Below the pieces are notes generated by a model. That model saw only the letters and a program-made list of their open reading frames with translations. It was not told the DNA's origin and did not search any database. A program made the translations under genes and the position numbers. This document shows, in pieces, positions 11,815 to 21,110 of a stretch of DNA of 64,000 nt. This DNA comes from Bradyrhizobium guangzhouense (GTDB lineage: Bacteria > Pseudomonadota > Alphaproteobacteria > Rhizobiales > Xanthobacteraceae): assembly GCF_004114955.1 (NCBI RefSeq), contig NZ_CP030054.1, positions 372,001-436,000 on the forward strand, in the 5' to 3' direction. The number at the start of each line of letters is the position of its first letter. Within the stretch, counting starts at the first letter, position 1.

Positions 11815-12350
11815 ATGCAGGTCAATGTGTTGGGTGCCGAGCGTCGGCGGCGATGGAGTTACGACGAGAAGGTCCGTCTGTCGAGGAGACGTTTGCAGGC
11901 CGGCGAGACGGTCTGCGGCGTCGCGCGCCGGCATGGGGTGGCTCACGACTTCCAGCTCTTCGAACGTCAGCGCCAACTGCGCTTGCGGGTAAATCCGCGC
12001 ACCGTCGTCGGTTTGCCACAGCCTCTTCCGCCGCCAGCTCGTCCCCGGTGGCGTCAGATCTGACGCTTTAGCTTGGCGATCTGCAACTTCTGCTGCGCAA
12101 TCAGTGCCTCGCATAGCTTGCTGTTCCGGCAGGCGCGCCAAGCCGCCTGGGCGGTGATGCGGTGCCAGCTCTGGTTCCTGTCGAGATCACACGTGCACCG
12201 GCATCGATCAGCACGTCGCAACTGGCGTCTTCGCCTCCTAAGCAACGCGCAACGGCTGGAATCATCGAGATCGAGCTTAGCGGCGGCTGTCGTGTTCGCG
12301 TTGATCGCGACGAGCTGCAGCGGGTTTTTGAGCTTCTGCGACGACGATGA
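11815..12350 (+). pseudogene. tnpA: IS66 TnpA, broken
   Basis: The N-terminal helix-turn-helix (GAERRRRWSYDEKVRL, then AGETVCGVARRHGVAH) is found at 11,835-11,960. The C-terminal IIEIELSGGCRVRVDRDELQ segment is found in frame at 12,250-12,345. Between them about 130 bp do not fit TnpA and instead contain a piece of TnpC on the opposite strand (see 12,063-12,125). The gene leads directly into tnpB. Confidence 0.65.
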
Positions 12351-12694
12351 TCCCGCTCCCGAGCGGCGTCAGGGTATGGATCGCGACTGGCCACACCGAC
12401 ATGCGTCGGGCCATGCAAAGTTTGGCGCTTGCGGTTCAGGAAAGCTTGGAGCGCGATCCCCATGCCGGCGATCTCTATATCTTATGGGGCCGCCGCGGCC
12501 TTCTGGTCAAGATTCTCTCGCATGACGGCTTGGGCATGTCGCTCTATGCCAAGCGCCTGGATCACGGCAGGTTCATCTGGCCGTCGACGTCGGTCGGCGC
12601 GGTGTCGATCTCGGCAGCGCAAATGGCTTACATGCTCGAGGGCATCGACTGGTGGACTCCCCAACTGAGCTGGCGGCCGCAGAGCGGGGGCTAA
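12347..12694 (+). CDS. tnpB: IS66 accessory protein TnpB
   Basis: The intact 115-aa TnpB has VRVWIATGHTDMRRAMQSLA, RDPHAGDLYILWGRRG and RLDHGRFIWP, the classic blocks of the family. Its ATG overlaps the tnpA stop by 4 bp. The partner tnpA and tnpC are both broken, so the element cannot move by itself. Confidence 0.88.
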   Translation: MIPLPSGVRVWIATGHTDMRRAMQSLALAVQESLERDPHAGDLYILWGRRGLLVKILSHDGLGMSLYAKRLDHGRFIWPSTSVGAVSISAAQMAYMLEGIDWWTPQLSWRPQSGG

Positions 12695-12764
12695 TCCAGG
12701 AAAATCCTCATATTGCCGACATTTGGGAGTCCCAATGCATTCAATCTGTGATTCACTGCGTCGC

Positions 12765-12895
12765 ATGAATGCGGATCGCGACGCCGCTCCGGATGACGTT
12801 GCCGCCCTGAAGGCGGCGCCGGCAGCCGAGCGCGCTAAGGGTACGGAGATCGCCGCCGAGCTCGCGGTCGCCCGTGCGAAAGCGTCGGAAGACGC
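12765..12895 (+). pseudogene. tnpC: IS66 TnpC, first 43 codons
   Basis: MNADRDAAPDDVAALKAA and ELAVARAKASEDA are the N-terminal coiled coil of a TnpC. The match stops at 12,895, just before the ALIAQQKLQIAKLKRQ segment that would normally follow. That segment is present, inverted, at 12,063-12,125. An IS3 end follows at 12,922. Confidence 0.6.
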
Positions 12896-12921
12896 GCCGA
12901 GTGGCCAGACCTTCCCGGAGC

Positions 12922-12961
12922 ACCTGAACTCAGGACTGGATAACACTTGGGGGCGAGGTCA
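12922..12961 (+). repeat. Solo IS3-family terminus
   Basis: The 40-bp stretch containing CAGGACTGGATAACACTTGG is a near copy of 11,769-11,804, which lies directly after the IS3 OrfB stop. Here no IS3 gene is attached. It is a leftover right end of the same IS, marking a deleted copy. Confidence 0.55.
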
Positions 12962-13115
12962 CGATAAATGTCAGTGGCTAGTTTGATGATGTTGTCGCAG
13001 CCGCTACCGCCGGGAATGTCCGAAGTTTTGTGTAAGCGATTTCTGTGAAGGTGGGTTTTGCGTTTGAGACATTGAAAGCTGGCATCGACGGCATGGCCGA
13101 TAATTCTGCTTGGCC

Positions 13116-13190
13116 GGACCGAGCGGTCAAGCCCCGAAGCCGCGCAGCGGCGCGCCGCAGGCGCGGGGCTTGACGGCGAAGGTTCGGTCC
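13116..13190. repeat. Long imperfect palindrome (REP-like hairpin)
   Basis: GGACCGA pairs with TCGGTCC and GTCAAGCCCCG with CGGGGCTTGAC, enclosing a GC-rich centre that can pair again (GCCGCGC with GCGCGCC). It lies inside the IS256 between the transposase stop and the left terminus, a region that is about 190 bp long and otherwise empty. It resembles a REP/palindromic unit inserted in the element. Confidence 0.5.
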
Positions 13191-13229
13191 AAACGATCAT
13201 GGTCGGCGCCGTGATGTCGGTTGTGATCA

Positions 13230-14455
13230 TCAGCGCGCTGTTCCGGGAAACCGCGCGCCGAAGTGGATGGCGAACTGCCCCATCGCGGCAGTCCATTCAA
13301 CCGGTCGCCGCCAATAAACGCCAGCGTTCCTGAGGGCGAGATACAACAGCTTGAGCGCCGCCTCGTCGGTCGGGAAGCTGCCGCGGGTCTTGATGATCTT
13401 GCGCAGCGAACGATGTAGCGCCTCGACCCCGTTTGTCGTGTAGATCATCTTTCGGATGCCAGGCGCGAAGGCGAAGAACGGCACTACGTGCTCCCACGCT
13501 TTGCGCCAGATCTGGCCAATGGCGGGATAGCGCTTGCCCCATTCGGCCTCGAACTCGGCAAGCCTCAGCGCCGCCGCGTCGGCACTCTCAGCCCGATAGA
13601 TCGCCTTTCGAGGGCAGGATCGCCTTGCGGTCCTTCCAGGAGACGAAGGCAAGGCTGTTACGGATCAGGTGCACGATGCAGGTCTGCACCAGCGTCTGCG
13701 GGTAGACCGATGTGATCGCCTCGGGAAACCCCTTCAGCTCGTCGACGACGGCAATCAGGATATCGTTGACGCCGCGCGCCTTGAGTTCGTTGACGACCCG
13801 CAGCCAGAATTTGGCGCCCTCGGTCTGCTCGATCCAGAGCCCGAGCGTCCTTCTCGCCATCGGCATTGTAGGCGAGCGCAACGTAGACCGCCTTGTTCTT
13901 GACCAGCCCTTCGTCGCGTATCTTGACCCGCAGCGCGTCAAAAAAGACGATTGGGTACACGGCGTCGAGCGGCCGGCTCTGGCATTCCCGGACCTCATCG
14001 AGGACGGCGTCGGCCACCCGGCTAATGAGATCGGGCGAGACCTCGGCGCCTTAGAGCTCGGCCAGGTGGCCCTGGATCTCCCGCACCGTCATGCCGCGGG
14101 CATAGAGGCTCAGGATCTTGTCGTCGAAACCATCGAACCGGGTCTGCCCCTTGGCGGTCAACTGCGGCTCGAAGCTGCCGGCCCGATCGCGAGGCACGGT
14201 AATCTCGATCTCGCCATCCTCCGTCAGGATCGTCTTCGAGCTTGTCCCGTTGCGGCTGTTGCCTGAGCCCCGGCCGGCAGGATCACCCTTCTCGTAGCCC
14301 AAATGCTCGGTCAGCTCGGCTCCAAGTGCGCGCTCGATCAAGGCCTTCTTGAGCTGCTTGAACAGCCCATTCTCGCCGGTCAGGTTTTCGGGCTTGCTGT
14401 AGTTCGCAAGAAGCTGGTCCAGCAGTTCAGGGGTAATCGTCGTATCGGTGGTCAT
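13230..14455 (-). pseudogene. IS256 mutator-type transposase with frameshifts
   Basis: Start at 14,455 (MTTDTTITPELLDQLLANY). The N-terminal part shows GLFKQLKKALIERALGAEL and KILSLYARGMTVREI, then stops at 14,051. The continuation ([18 protein letters not shown]) is one frame over and carries the first catalytic Asp region. Further frame changes near 13,860 and 13,600 lead to [14 protein letters not shown] (second Asp) and the C-terminus FAPGIRKMIYTTNGVEALHR. With at least three breaks it is inactive unless supplied in trans. Confidence 0.85.
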
Positions 14456-14599
14456 GTGAGTCTCCAATTAAGGTAAACTCACAGAAACCTCCTTACACAT
14501 CGTTCCGGACACCCTCCTACCGCCCCGCTCGCAGAGGAGGTCCGTAACGCACAGAGCCGTGGCACGAGCCACTATCGGTCGCAGCTATTTTATCAGACA

Positions 14600-15505
14600 A
14601 GACTCTGCATAAGAGTCGTTGAGGTCCGCGATCGCCTTGCGGATGGCCCCGTTGAGTTCGTCAAGCGAGAAGAAGCGCCGGTTCCGCAGCCGCGCCAGCA
14701 CAAACCGCTGGACGATCTGCACCGCCACTTCCACCTTCGCCTTGTCGCGTGGTTTGCGCGGACGCGTGGGCAGGATCGCGGTGCCGTAGTGCTCGGCCAG
14801 CTCCTGGTAGGTGCGGTTGATGCCCGGCTCATAGCGACAGGTGGCGGTGACGCCGGCCTTCAGATTGTCGCAGACGATCGCCTTCGGCACGCCGCCGATC
14901 GCGCGCAACGTATTGGCGTGCAGCCCGATCCAGTCGGCCAGCCCTTCCGACCAACGCGCCTCGGCAAAGGTGTAGTTGGATGCTCCTAGCACCGCGACGA
15001 AGACATGGGCCAGCCGCTGCGCGCCGGTCGCGGCGTCGAACACCGGCACCGTGTCGCCCGCGAAGTCGACGAACAGCTTCTCTCCAGGCCCATGCGTCTG
15101 CCGCATGGTCGGCGAGATCGCCTCGCTCCATTCCCGGTAGAGATCGCAAAACCGGCTGTAGCCATAGCCGTCGGCGTGCTCCGCGCGATATTCCTCCCAC
15201 AACAGGAGCAACGTCACGCTGCGCCGCTTCAGCTCCCGGTGCACCGCCTTCCAGTCGGGCAACGGCCGCGCCGGCTTCTCCTCGAATGTCGGCGGCGTGA
15301 ACAGCCGGCGCTCGAGTTCGCCGTCGTCCATCCCTTCCGGCACCGGCCAGGTGATGCCGATCACGGCAGCCCGCCGCAGATACTCGCCAACCGTCGATCG
15401 GCTGATGCCGACCGTGACGGCGATCTGCCGCTCGCTCACGCCAAGGGCGTGCCGCAGTCTCAAAACTTCTCGAACCTTCCGCATCGGCGCTCTCTCGGCG
15501 GGCAT
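14600..15505 (-). pseudogene. istA: IS21 transposase IstA, N-terminal half
   Basis: The 306-codon frame has an N-terminal helix-turn-helix (VRHALGVSERQIAVTVGISR-like), then KLFVDFAGDTVPVFD (first catalytic Asp), GGVPKAIVCDNLKAGV (second Asp) and KPRDKAKVEVAVQIVQRFVL (Glu). It ends at ADLND, followed by a foreign tail. The missing C-terminal half begins at 25,318 with the next expected residues (IMRKLGVSRNELF) on the opposite strand. The two pieces abut in protein coordinates and together with their terminal repeats make one complete IS21 element. Confidence 0.85.
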
Positions 15506-15589
15506 CAGACCTTCCCTTGCTTGGTCGCAAAGGTGGGCTGGTCCGCGATTCGATCGCCGTCTTCGAGAGCGTCAGGCGGTCTCAACAGG

Positions 15590-15656
15590 GTGGCCGGCTT
15601 CGATCGGAATGGGTGGCCGACTTCCGTCGGAATCGGTGGCCGGATTGCGTCGGAAT
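15590..15656. repeat. IS21 terminal repeats, left end (three units)
   Basis: Three 21-bp units with a 23-bp period follow the pattern GTGGCCGrmTTcnnTCGGAAT (15,590, 15,613 and 15,636). Multiple terminal repeats are typical of IS21 ends. Matching units occur at 26,782-26,870, at the far end of the complementary half element. Confidence 0.8.
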
Positions 15657-15686
15657 ACTGGAGGGTTCAAATAGGTCCCGCGTCGC

Positions 15687-15780
15687 AGATCTCGCCGCAA
15701 GTCCAGCGCGGGACCTATTTGAAGCTGGATTGAACGAAGCCGCGTCTTGTGAGCGAGGACCTATGGGGGCTCGATCTAGG
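15687..15780 (+). repeat. Dispersed about 95-bp repeat, probable IS110 end
   Basis: The segment GATCTCGCCGCAAGTCCAGC and the following 75 bp recur at 60,650-60,740 with about 90% identity. In the second copy it follows an IS110 transposase remnant in the same orientation, so I take it as the right part of that IS110 element. Here no transposase remains. Confidence 0.5.
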
Positions 15781-16011
15781 CGCCGGTAGGCGCGATTGAC
15801 CCGATGTCGGGCCCGCGAGCGAGTGTGGCCGCAGATTGCCGTTGATATTGGCAGCAGAGGATGCCGGCGTCGATAGCGTCGAACGGCGCGTCAAGCCCAA
15901 GCGGCTGACTATCGCCCGTTCGCCGCGCGTTGTGAGCGTGCTTGATCGTTCCGACGGAGAACGTCGGCATGGCGATGCCTGCAGTGGGAGCGAACAAGTC
16001 GAGGTAGTCGG

Positions 16012-17205
16012 TCATGATGTATCGCAGCGAGGTGCTGCGCGTCGCGGCGTTTGCGCACGCGGCACAGGCCCAATCTCGACCATGCGGCCTCCGCAGATGG
16101 GGCACAAGTCGAGGCGGTGACCAATGAGGATGGCGCAGCGCTCACGATAGTCGACAGCTTCGGCAGGCGGAGGCGGCTCTGGCGCCTTTAGCGCCGCTCG
16201 GATGCGCGCGAGTTTGGCGACGCGGCAGGCGTTCGCCAGGAAGCCAAAATGACGGATGCGGCGAAACCCCTTCGGCAATACGTGGAGCAGAAAGCGACGA
16301 AGGAACTCCTCAGTGTCGAGCGTCATCACTTTGGATCTGTTGCCAGCGCGATAATCCTTCCACCGGAAGCGGACGTGGCCCTGGTCACAGGTAAGGAGCC
16401 GGCCGTTGGCGATTGCAACGCGATGGGTGTAGCGCCCGAGATAGGCCAGAACCTGTTCTGGTCCGCCGAAGGGACGCTTGGCGTAGACGACCCACTCGAC
16501 CTTGCGGAGGGCGGTTAGATGGCGGGCGAATGCCGCTGGCTCGACGAGGTGCGCGAGATGGCCGAAGAACTGGAGCTTGGTGCCATTGAACGCCGCCTGC
16601 AGGCGCTCCAGGAACAGCCGACGATACAATCGTGACAGGACGCGAACGGGAAGGAAGAAGCCGGGGCGACAATGAACCCAGCTTCCATCAGGGGCGATCC
16701 CGCCGCCTGGCACGAGGCAATGGGCATGCGGATGATGCGTCAGGGTCTGGCCCCAGGTATGGAGAATGGCGATCATCCCGGTCTCGGCACCGAGATGCTT
16801 CGGGTCGGCGCTGATGAGACGGATCGTCTCGGCTGCTGCCTTGAGCAGGATGTCGTAGACCGCCGTCTTGTTCTGCAGCGCGATGGCGGCCACCGGCGCC
16901 GGCACGGTGAAGACGACATGGAAATAGGGGACCGGCAGCAGGTCGGCCTGGCGCTCGGCGAGCCATTGGGCGCGCGCGAGCGCTTGGCACTTTGGACAGT
17001 GCCGATCGCGACAGCTGTTATAGGCGACGCGGACCAGGCCGCAGTCGTCGCACCGCTCGACGTGGCCGCCGAGCGTCGCTGTGCGACACGCCTCGATGGC
17101 CGCCATCACACGGCGCTGATCGGAGGACAGCCGAGGACCCTGCGCGGCACGGAAGGCGCCGCCGTGGCGGCGGAGGATGTCCGCCACCTCGAGCACGGGG
17201 CGCAT
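16012..17205 (-). CDS. IS91-family Y2 (HUH) transposase
   Basis: The 397-aa product has an N-terminal zinc-binding array (CDDCGLVRVAYNSCRDRHCPKC), the HUH metal motif inside HHPHAHCLVPGGG, and the paired-tyrosine segment LAYLGRYTHRVAI. It ends in a second Cys cluster (CPICGGRM). These are the marks of single-strand rolling-circle transposases of the IS91 type. The frame is intact and of normal length. The gene follows an integrase gene with a 9-bp gap, a pairing known in several IS91-like elements. Confidence 0.92.
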   Translation of the reverse strand: MRPVLEVADILRRHGGAFRAAQGPRLSSDQRRVMAAIEACRTATLGGHVERCDDCGLVRVAYNSCRDRHCPKCQALARAQWLAERQADLLPVPYFHVVFTVPAPVAAIALQNKTAVYDILLKAAAETIRLISADPKHLGAETGMIAILHTWGQTLTHHPHAHCLVPGGGIAPDGSWVHCRPGFFLPVRVLSRLYRRLFLERLQAAFNGTKLQFFGHLAHLVEPAAFARHLTALRKVEWVVYAKRPFGGPEQVLAYLGRYTHRVAIANGRLLTCDQGHVRFRWKDYRAGNRSKVMTLDTEEFLRRFLLHVLPKGFRRIRHFGFLANACRVAKLARIRAALKAPEPPPPAEAVDYRERCAILIGHRLDLCPICGGRMVEIGPVPRAQTPRRAAPRCDTS

Positions 17206-17214
17206 ATGCGCAGC

Positions 17215-18075
17215 TCAGTCGGGTGGGATCACCCTGACGGAGAGTCCATCGAATGGGCTGGTCGTGCGGGCGAGCAGGTTGGTCGCAACCTGAGCGTAGC
17301 GCGCGGTCGATCCCAGGTCGGCATGTCCGAGCAGAACTTGAATGATGCGAATGTCGATCCCGCTTTCCAGGAGATGGGTCGCAAACGAGTGCCGGAGCGT
17401 ATGGACAGTAATCGGCTTGGCAAGCCGAGCGCGGCGGCGGGCGGCGCGGCAGGCCGCCTGGACGCAGCGGACGCTGACATGTTCACTTGGGTCTTGGCCT
17501 GGAAATAGCCACAGCCCCGGTCGGGCTCGCATCCAGTACGTACGCAGAATCTCCAGCAGTCGCGGAGAAAGCATCGCGTAACGATCCCTGCCGCCCTTAC
17601 CGTTCTCGATGTGGATCAACATTCGCTTGCTGTCGATCGAGCTCACCTTCAGGCGGACGACTTCACTAACCCGTAAGCCAGCCGCATAAGCCGTCGCCAG
17701 CACGACGCGATTGCGCACCCCTGTAACCGCGTCCAGGAAGCGCTCGATCTCTTCGGCACTAAGCACGAGCGGGAGCTTGTCGGGCTTCTGGCCACCAATG
17801 ATCCGCTCGAATGCCTCCGTCTGCCCGAGTGTGACGCCGTAGAAGAACCGCAGCGCGCAGGCCACCTGATTGATGTGGGACCACGAGCGCTTTTGGCCGA
17901 TGAGATGTAGTTGGTAGGCGCGGACCTGCTCGAAACTCAACCGGTCCGGGGCATAGCCGAAATGGCGGCTAAACTTTGCGATCGCATAGATATAGGATTG
18001 TTGAGTCGACGGCGACAGATTGCGGACCGTCATGTCCTCGATCATGCGCTGCCGAAGAGGGCTCATCGTAGCCAT
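17215..18075 (-). CDS. Tyrosine recombinase associated with IS91
   Basis: Start set at 18,075 because AGGAG lies 5-6 bp upstream of this ATG. The product of 286 aa has a SAM-like N-terminal domain (MTVRNLSPSTQQSYIYAIAK) and a catalytic domain with AYAAGLRVSEVVRL (Arg), HTLRHSFATHLLESG (His-x-x-Arg), LLGHADLGSTARYAQV (His and Tyr). It is complete. In IS91-like units of this architecture an integrase precedes the Y2 transposase; its role in movement is not settled. Confidence 0.9.
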   Translation of the reverse strand: MATMSPLRQRMIEDMTVRNLSPSTQQSYIYAIAKFSRHFGYAPDRLSFEQVRAYQLHLIGQKRSWSHINQVACALRFFYGVTLGQTEAFERIIGGQKPDKLPLVLSAEEIERFLDAVTGVRNRVVLATAYAAGLRVSEVVRLKVSSIDSKRMLIHIENGKGGRDRYAMLSPRLLEILRTYWMRARPGLWLFPGQDPSEHVSVRCVQAACRAARRRARLAKPITVHTLRHSFATHLLESGIDIRIIQVLLGHADLGSTARYAQVATNLLARTTSPFDGLSVRVIPPD

Positions 18076-18221
18076 CTGGGTCTCCTGTCTTGAGAGGGGT
18101 GGTGCGAAGACCAACATCCTCTCAGACAGGACACCTCAGTTCAGCAGGTTTGCCCCCTACTGCCGCGTAGCGGGTTCGTTCAATCAGTGGCCGGCTTGCA
18201 TCGGATTACGCATGCTGGGGC

Positions 18222-18365
18222 CGGCAGCCATGGCGACGGGCGACGTCTGTGACAACCGCCCCCAGCTCGAGGCTTTCCGCGGCAATCTGTGCCTTCAATT
18301 CATCCGGCCACCGCTTGCGACCTGCGCCAGCGAACACTTCAATACGCGGTGACAACGGTCGTCTT
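18222..18365 (-). pseudogene. IS66 TnpA N-terminal scrap cut by an IS21-like end
   Basis: The minus-strand frame LSPRIEVFAGAGRKRWPDEL then ELGAVVTDVARRHG is the helix-turn-helix start of an IS66 TnpA. It is cut at about 18,222. The adjoining GTGGCCGGCTTGCATCGGA (near 18,188) resembles one IS21 terminal-repeat unit, so an IS21 insertion probably did the cutting and was later lost. Confidence 0.5.
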
Positions 18366-18503
18366 ATGGTAAGCGCGAATTTCTCCGCACCTTTTGCTTT
18401 TGAGTGCCGTGATGCATGAGGTGTCCACCAAAATAGGTGGACACTGAACCTCCTCCGAATGAGTGGACACCTGTAGTAGGCTCGTTGAGCCCGGAGGTGT
18501 CGA

Positions 18504-18781
18504 ATGGAACGTCAACGTCGGTCGTTTACCGAGGATTACAAGCGTCGGGCCGCCGAACTGGTCGCGTCGAGCGGTCGCTCGATCGGGTCGGTTGCTAAGG
18601 AGCTCGGTCTGCGGGATTCGGTGCTGCGACGGTGGGTAGATAAGCTCCGGCAGGAGCCGGGATCGGCGGCGTGGCGACCCACCACGCAGGCGACGCCGAT
18701 GCCGGCGGACCAGGCTTCGGAGATCGCCCGCCTACGTCAGGAGAACGAACGGCTGCGCATGGAGCGCGACATTTTAAAAAA
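18504..18781 (+). pseudogene. IS3 OrfA, interrupted by IS110
   Basis: The frame has the N-terminal helix-turn-helix (RRSFTEDYKRRAAELV, SVAKELGLRDSVLRRWVDKL) and a leucine zipper ending RLRMERDILK. The normal continuation KKSIAIF is found on the other side of the IS110, at 20,386 onward. The insertion therefore hit the region where OrfA-OrfB frameshifting takes place in IS3 elements. Confidence 0.85.
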
Positions 18782-19016
18782 CTGTCCAGCGTCGTGGCGC
18801 GCCTGCGCGGAATAGAAACAGCCTTGTGCTATCCTTTAGCTCGGAGGGTAGCGGCCGTCAGCTTATTGGAGGCGCTGTCCCCGTTAAAAAACGTGGTCCA
18901 TGGGCGCATGCGGACTTGAGAGTGGTGACGCCGTTTCGACGGCGATCCCGATTAGGAAGATGACAAATTGGCATAGCCCTGACCCTCCAGCCCATCATCG
19001 GACGGAGGAGTTGCGA
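18782..19016 (+). ncRNA. Candidate bridge-RNA locus of the IS110 element
   Basis: In IS110-group elements the non-coding stretch between the left end and the transposase start encodes the bridge RNA that pairs with target and donor. This 235-bp stretch has that position and no ORF. I could not fold it by hand; the pairing loops that should match ATTTTAAAAAAGTCGA (target) are not identified. The call rests on position and family knowledge. Confidence 0.4.
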
Positions 19017-20382
19017 TGCCTAACAGGACAACCGACCGCGGCCCGGACCTAAAGCTGGTCAACCTCGGCGCGGCCCTATCGATATCGGATCAAAGATGCA
19101 CATGGCCGCGGTAAACCCGGCCTGCACCGACAAGCCAGTGCGTGCATTCGGCACATTCACGCAAGACCTGCATGAACTGGCGGACTGGTTCAAGATGTGC
19201 GGCGTGACCAGTGTCGCGATGGAATCCACTGGGGTCTATTGGATCCCAGTCTACGAGATCTTAGAACAGCGCGGGTTTGAGGTCATTCTGGTCAACGCGC
19301 GGTACGCCAAGAATGTACCTGGCCGTAAAACCGATCTCAGCGATGCCGCTTGGTTACGCCAGCTCCACTCCTATGGCCTGTTACGGGGCAGCTTCCGACC
19401 CGATGCCGAGATCGCAACGTTGCGAGCCTATCTACGCCAGCGCGAGCGGCTCGTGGAATATGCTGCCGCCCATATCCAACATATGCAAAAGGCTCTGATG
19501 GAGATGAACCTGCAGCTCCATCATGTTGTGTCGGATATCACCGGCGCGACCGGCATGCGGATTATCCGAGCCATTGTTGCAGGCGAACGCAATCCCGACG
19601 TCCCGGCAACCTATCGGGACGTGCGCTGCCACTCATCGATCGAGACGATCCGCGCAGCGCTCGTAGGCAATGACCGCCACGAACATGTTTTCGCGTTAGC
19701 TCAATCACTGGAGCTCTACGACGTTTATCAGGCAAAGATGCTCGACTGTGATCGCAAGCTCGAAGTCCTGATCAGTGCATTGAACACCAAAGGAGCAAGA
19801 CCGGTCGGAAACCTAGCCAAGCCGCGCGTAAAGACCAAGCAGGTCAACACCCCCACCTTCGATGTCAGGACCGCACTGTACAGAGTGCGGGGCGTCGATT
19901 TGACTGAGATCCACGGGTTGGGTCCGTCGCTCGCATTGAAGCTCATTGGCGAGTGCGGTATCGATCTAACGGCATGGCCGAGCGCCAAACACTTCACTTC
20001 CTGGCTCTGCCTCGCACCCGGCAACAAGATCTCCGGCGGCAAGGTGCTGTCTTCGCGCACACGGAGATCTTCAAGTCGCGCAGCTGCGTTGTTGCGTTTG
20101 GCAGCCACAACCGTGGGGCGGAGCGAGACAGCGCTGGGAGCATTCTATCGCCGGTTGTCAGCACGTGCGGGTAAATCGAAGGCGGTGACGGCGACGGCTC
20201 GCAAGATTGCGGTTTTATTCTACAACACACTCCGGCACGGCATGAGCTACAAGGATCCTGGCGCCGACCAATATGAGCAGCAATATCGTAGCCGCGTCCT
20301 CGCCAACCTACAGCGCCGGGCGAAATCGCTAGGCTTCGTGTTGCAGGCCATCCCGGGCGACGCCAATCCGGCTGTTTCTTAG
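19017..20382 (+). pseudogene. IS110 transposase, near-intact with one early frameshift
   Basis: An ATG at 19,017 after a GGAGGAG box begins MPNRTTDRGPDLKLVNLGAA; near 19,078 one base is off and the main frame runs on as IDIGSKMHMAAVN. From there it is complete: VAMESTGVYWIPVYEIL (Glu), GRKTDLSDAAWLRQLH (Asp pair), HGLGPSLALKLIGECG and WLCLAPGNKISGGKV of the Ser-containing domain. The intact frame alone (from 19,096) would lack the first catalytic Asp. A sequencing error would make the gene whole. Confidence 0.8.
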
Positions 20383-20385
20383 GAA

Positions 20386-21083
20386 GTCGATCGCGATCTT
20401 CGTCGGAACCCGGACATGAGCTTCCGCTTCATCGAAGACCATCGCGAGACCTATCCGGTCCGCCTGATGTGCGCCGTGCTCGAGGTCTCGCCGGCCGGCT
20501 ATTACGCCCGGCGCGAGCGCCCGGTGAGCGAGCGGGCAAAATCAAATGCCACGCTCCGGGCAGCGATCCGGCTGGTCCATCAAGACAGCAGCGGACGCTA
20601 CGGCAGCCCCCGCGTCCATGCCGCCCTGCGGGCGCAGGGCCGTGGTCCCAGTCGCGGTCGAATTGAACGGATGATGCGTCGGTACGGTATTCGCGCCATC
20701 ATGGCACCGCCGCGCCGTGTGCGCACCACCGACAGCCGCCACGGTCTGCCGATCGCACCGAACCTGATCGCGCGGGACTTCACCGCGGAAGACCCGAACC
20801 GGGTCTGGCTCGCCGATATCACCTATATTCCGACCGCTGAAGGTTGGCTGTATCTGGCGGCCGTCATGGACCTGTTCAGCCGAAAGATCGTCGGCTGGGC
20901 CATGCGGGATCATATGCAGGTCGAACTTGCATCTGCCGCCCTGACGATGGCGATCCAGCAGCAACTCGCGCTCAAGTCCAGAGCGATATCTTCGCCTTCA
21001 TCGAGGGCTTCTACAACCGAACCAGGCTCCATTCCGCCATCGGATATATCCCCCCGATCGAAATGGAGCTAAAAGCCGCTTAA
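20386..21083 (+). pseudogene. IS3 OrfB with internal deletion
   Basis: After the IS110 the IS3 reading resumes as KSIAIFVGTRT and then MSFRFIEDHRETYPVRLMCA, RPVSERAKSN and the integrase core start VWLADITYIPTAEGWLYLAA (first Asp), then VMDLFSRKIVGWAM. At about 20,968 the frame changes and roughly 200 bp are missing, including the second Asp. It resumes at SDIFAFIEGFYNRTRLHSAI (Glu) and ends 21,083. It is catalytically dead. Confidence 0.85.
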
Positions 21084-21110
21084 CCCGTCCACTTTTTCGA
21101 GGGAAGATCA

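Larger units (their letters stand above)
13012..14515 (-). mobile_element. IS256-family insertion sequence, about 1.5 kb
   Basis: The left terminus at 13,012-13,036 (GTCCGAAGTTTTGTGTAAG) and the inverted right terminus at 14,491-14,513 (GTCCGGAACGATGTGTAAG) share about 16 of 19 bases, followed by a matching TTTCTGTG. They enclose a single mutator-type transposase on the minus strand. The element sits between an IS3 end and the IS21 half at 14,600. A fragment of the same IS is at 44,234-44,282, and another family member's C-terminus is at 58,022. Confidence 0.8.
18782..20383 (+). mobile_element. IS110-family element with defined borders
   Basis: Joining 18,781 to 20,386 restores the IS3 sequence GACATTTTAAAAAAGTCGAT, so the 1602-bp insert and its AA core (18,780-18,781 and 20,384-20,385) can be read directly. 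There are no terminal inverted repeats, as expected for IS110. The transposase stop lies one base from the right end, so the right terminus is part of the gene. About 235 bp of non-coding DNA precede the gene. Confidence 0.85.
18445..21110 (+). mobile_element. IS3-family element carrying an IS110 insertion
   Basis: The left end TGAACCTCCTCCGAATGAGTGGAC (18,445) and inverted right end TGATCTTCCCTCGAAAAAGTGGAC (ending 21,110) pair with few mismatches. They enclose orfA (18,504), an intact-bordered IS110 (18,782-20,383) and orfB (20,386). The IS3 itself is inserted in the reverse transcriptase gene of the group II intron whose 3' end follows at 21,111. Immediately before the left end is the perfect hairpin TGTCCACC-AAAATA-GGTGGACA. 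Confidence 0.85.
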
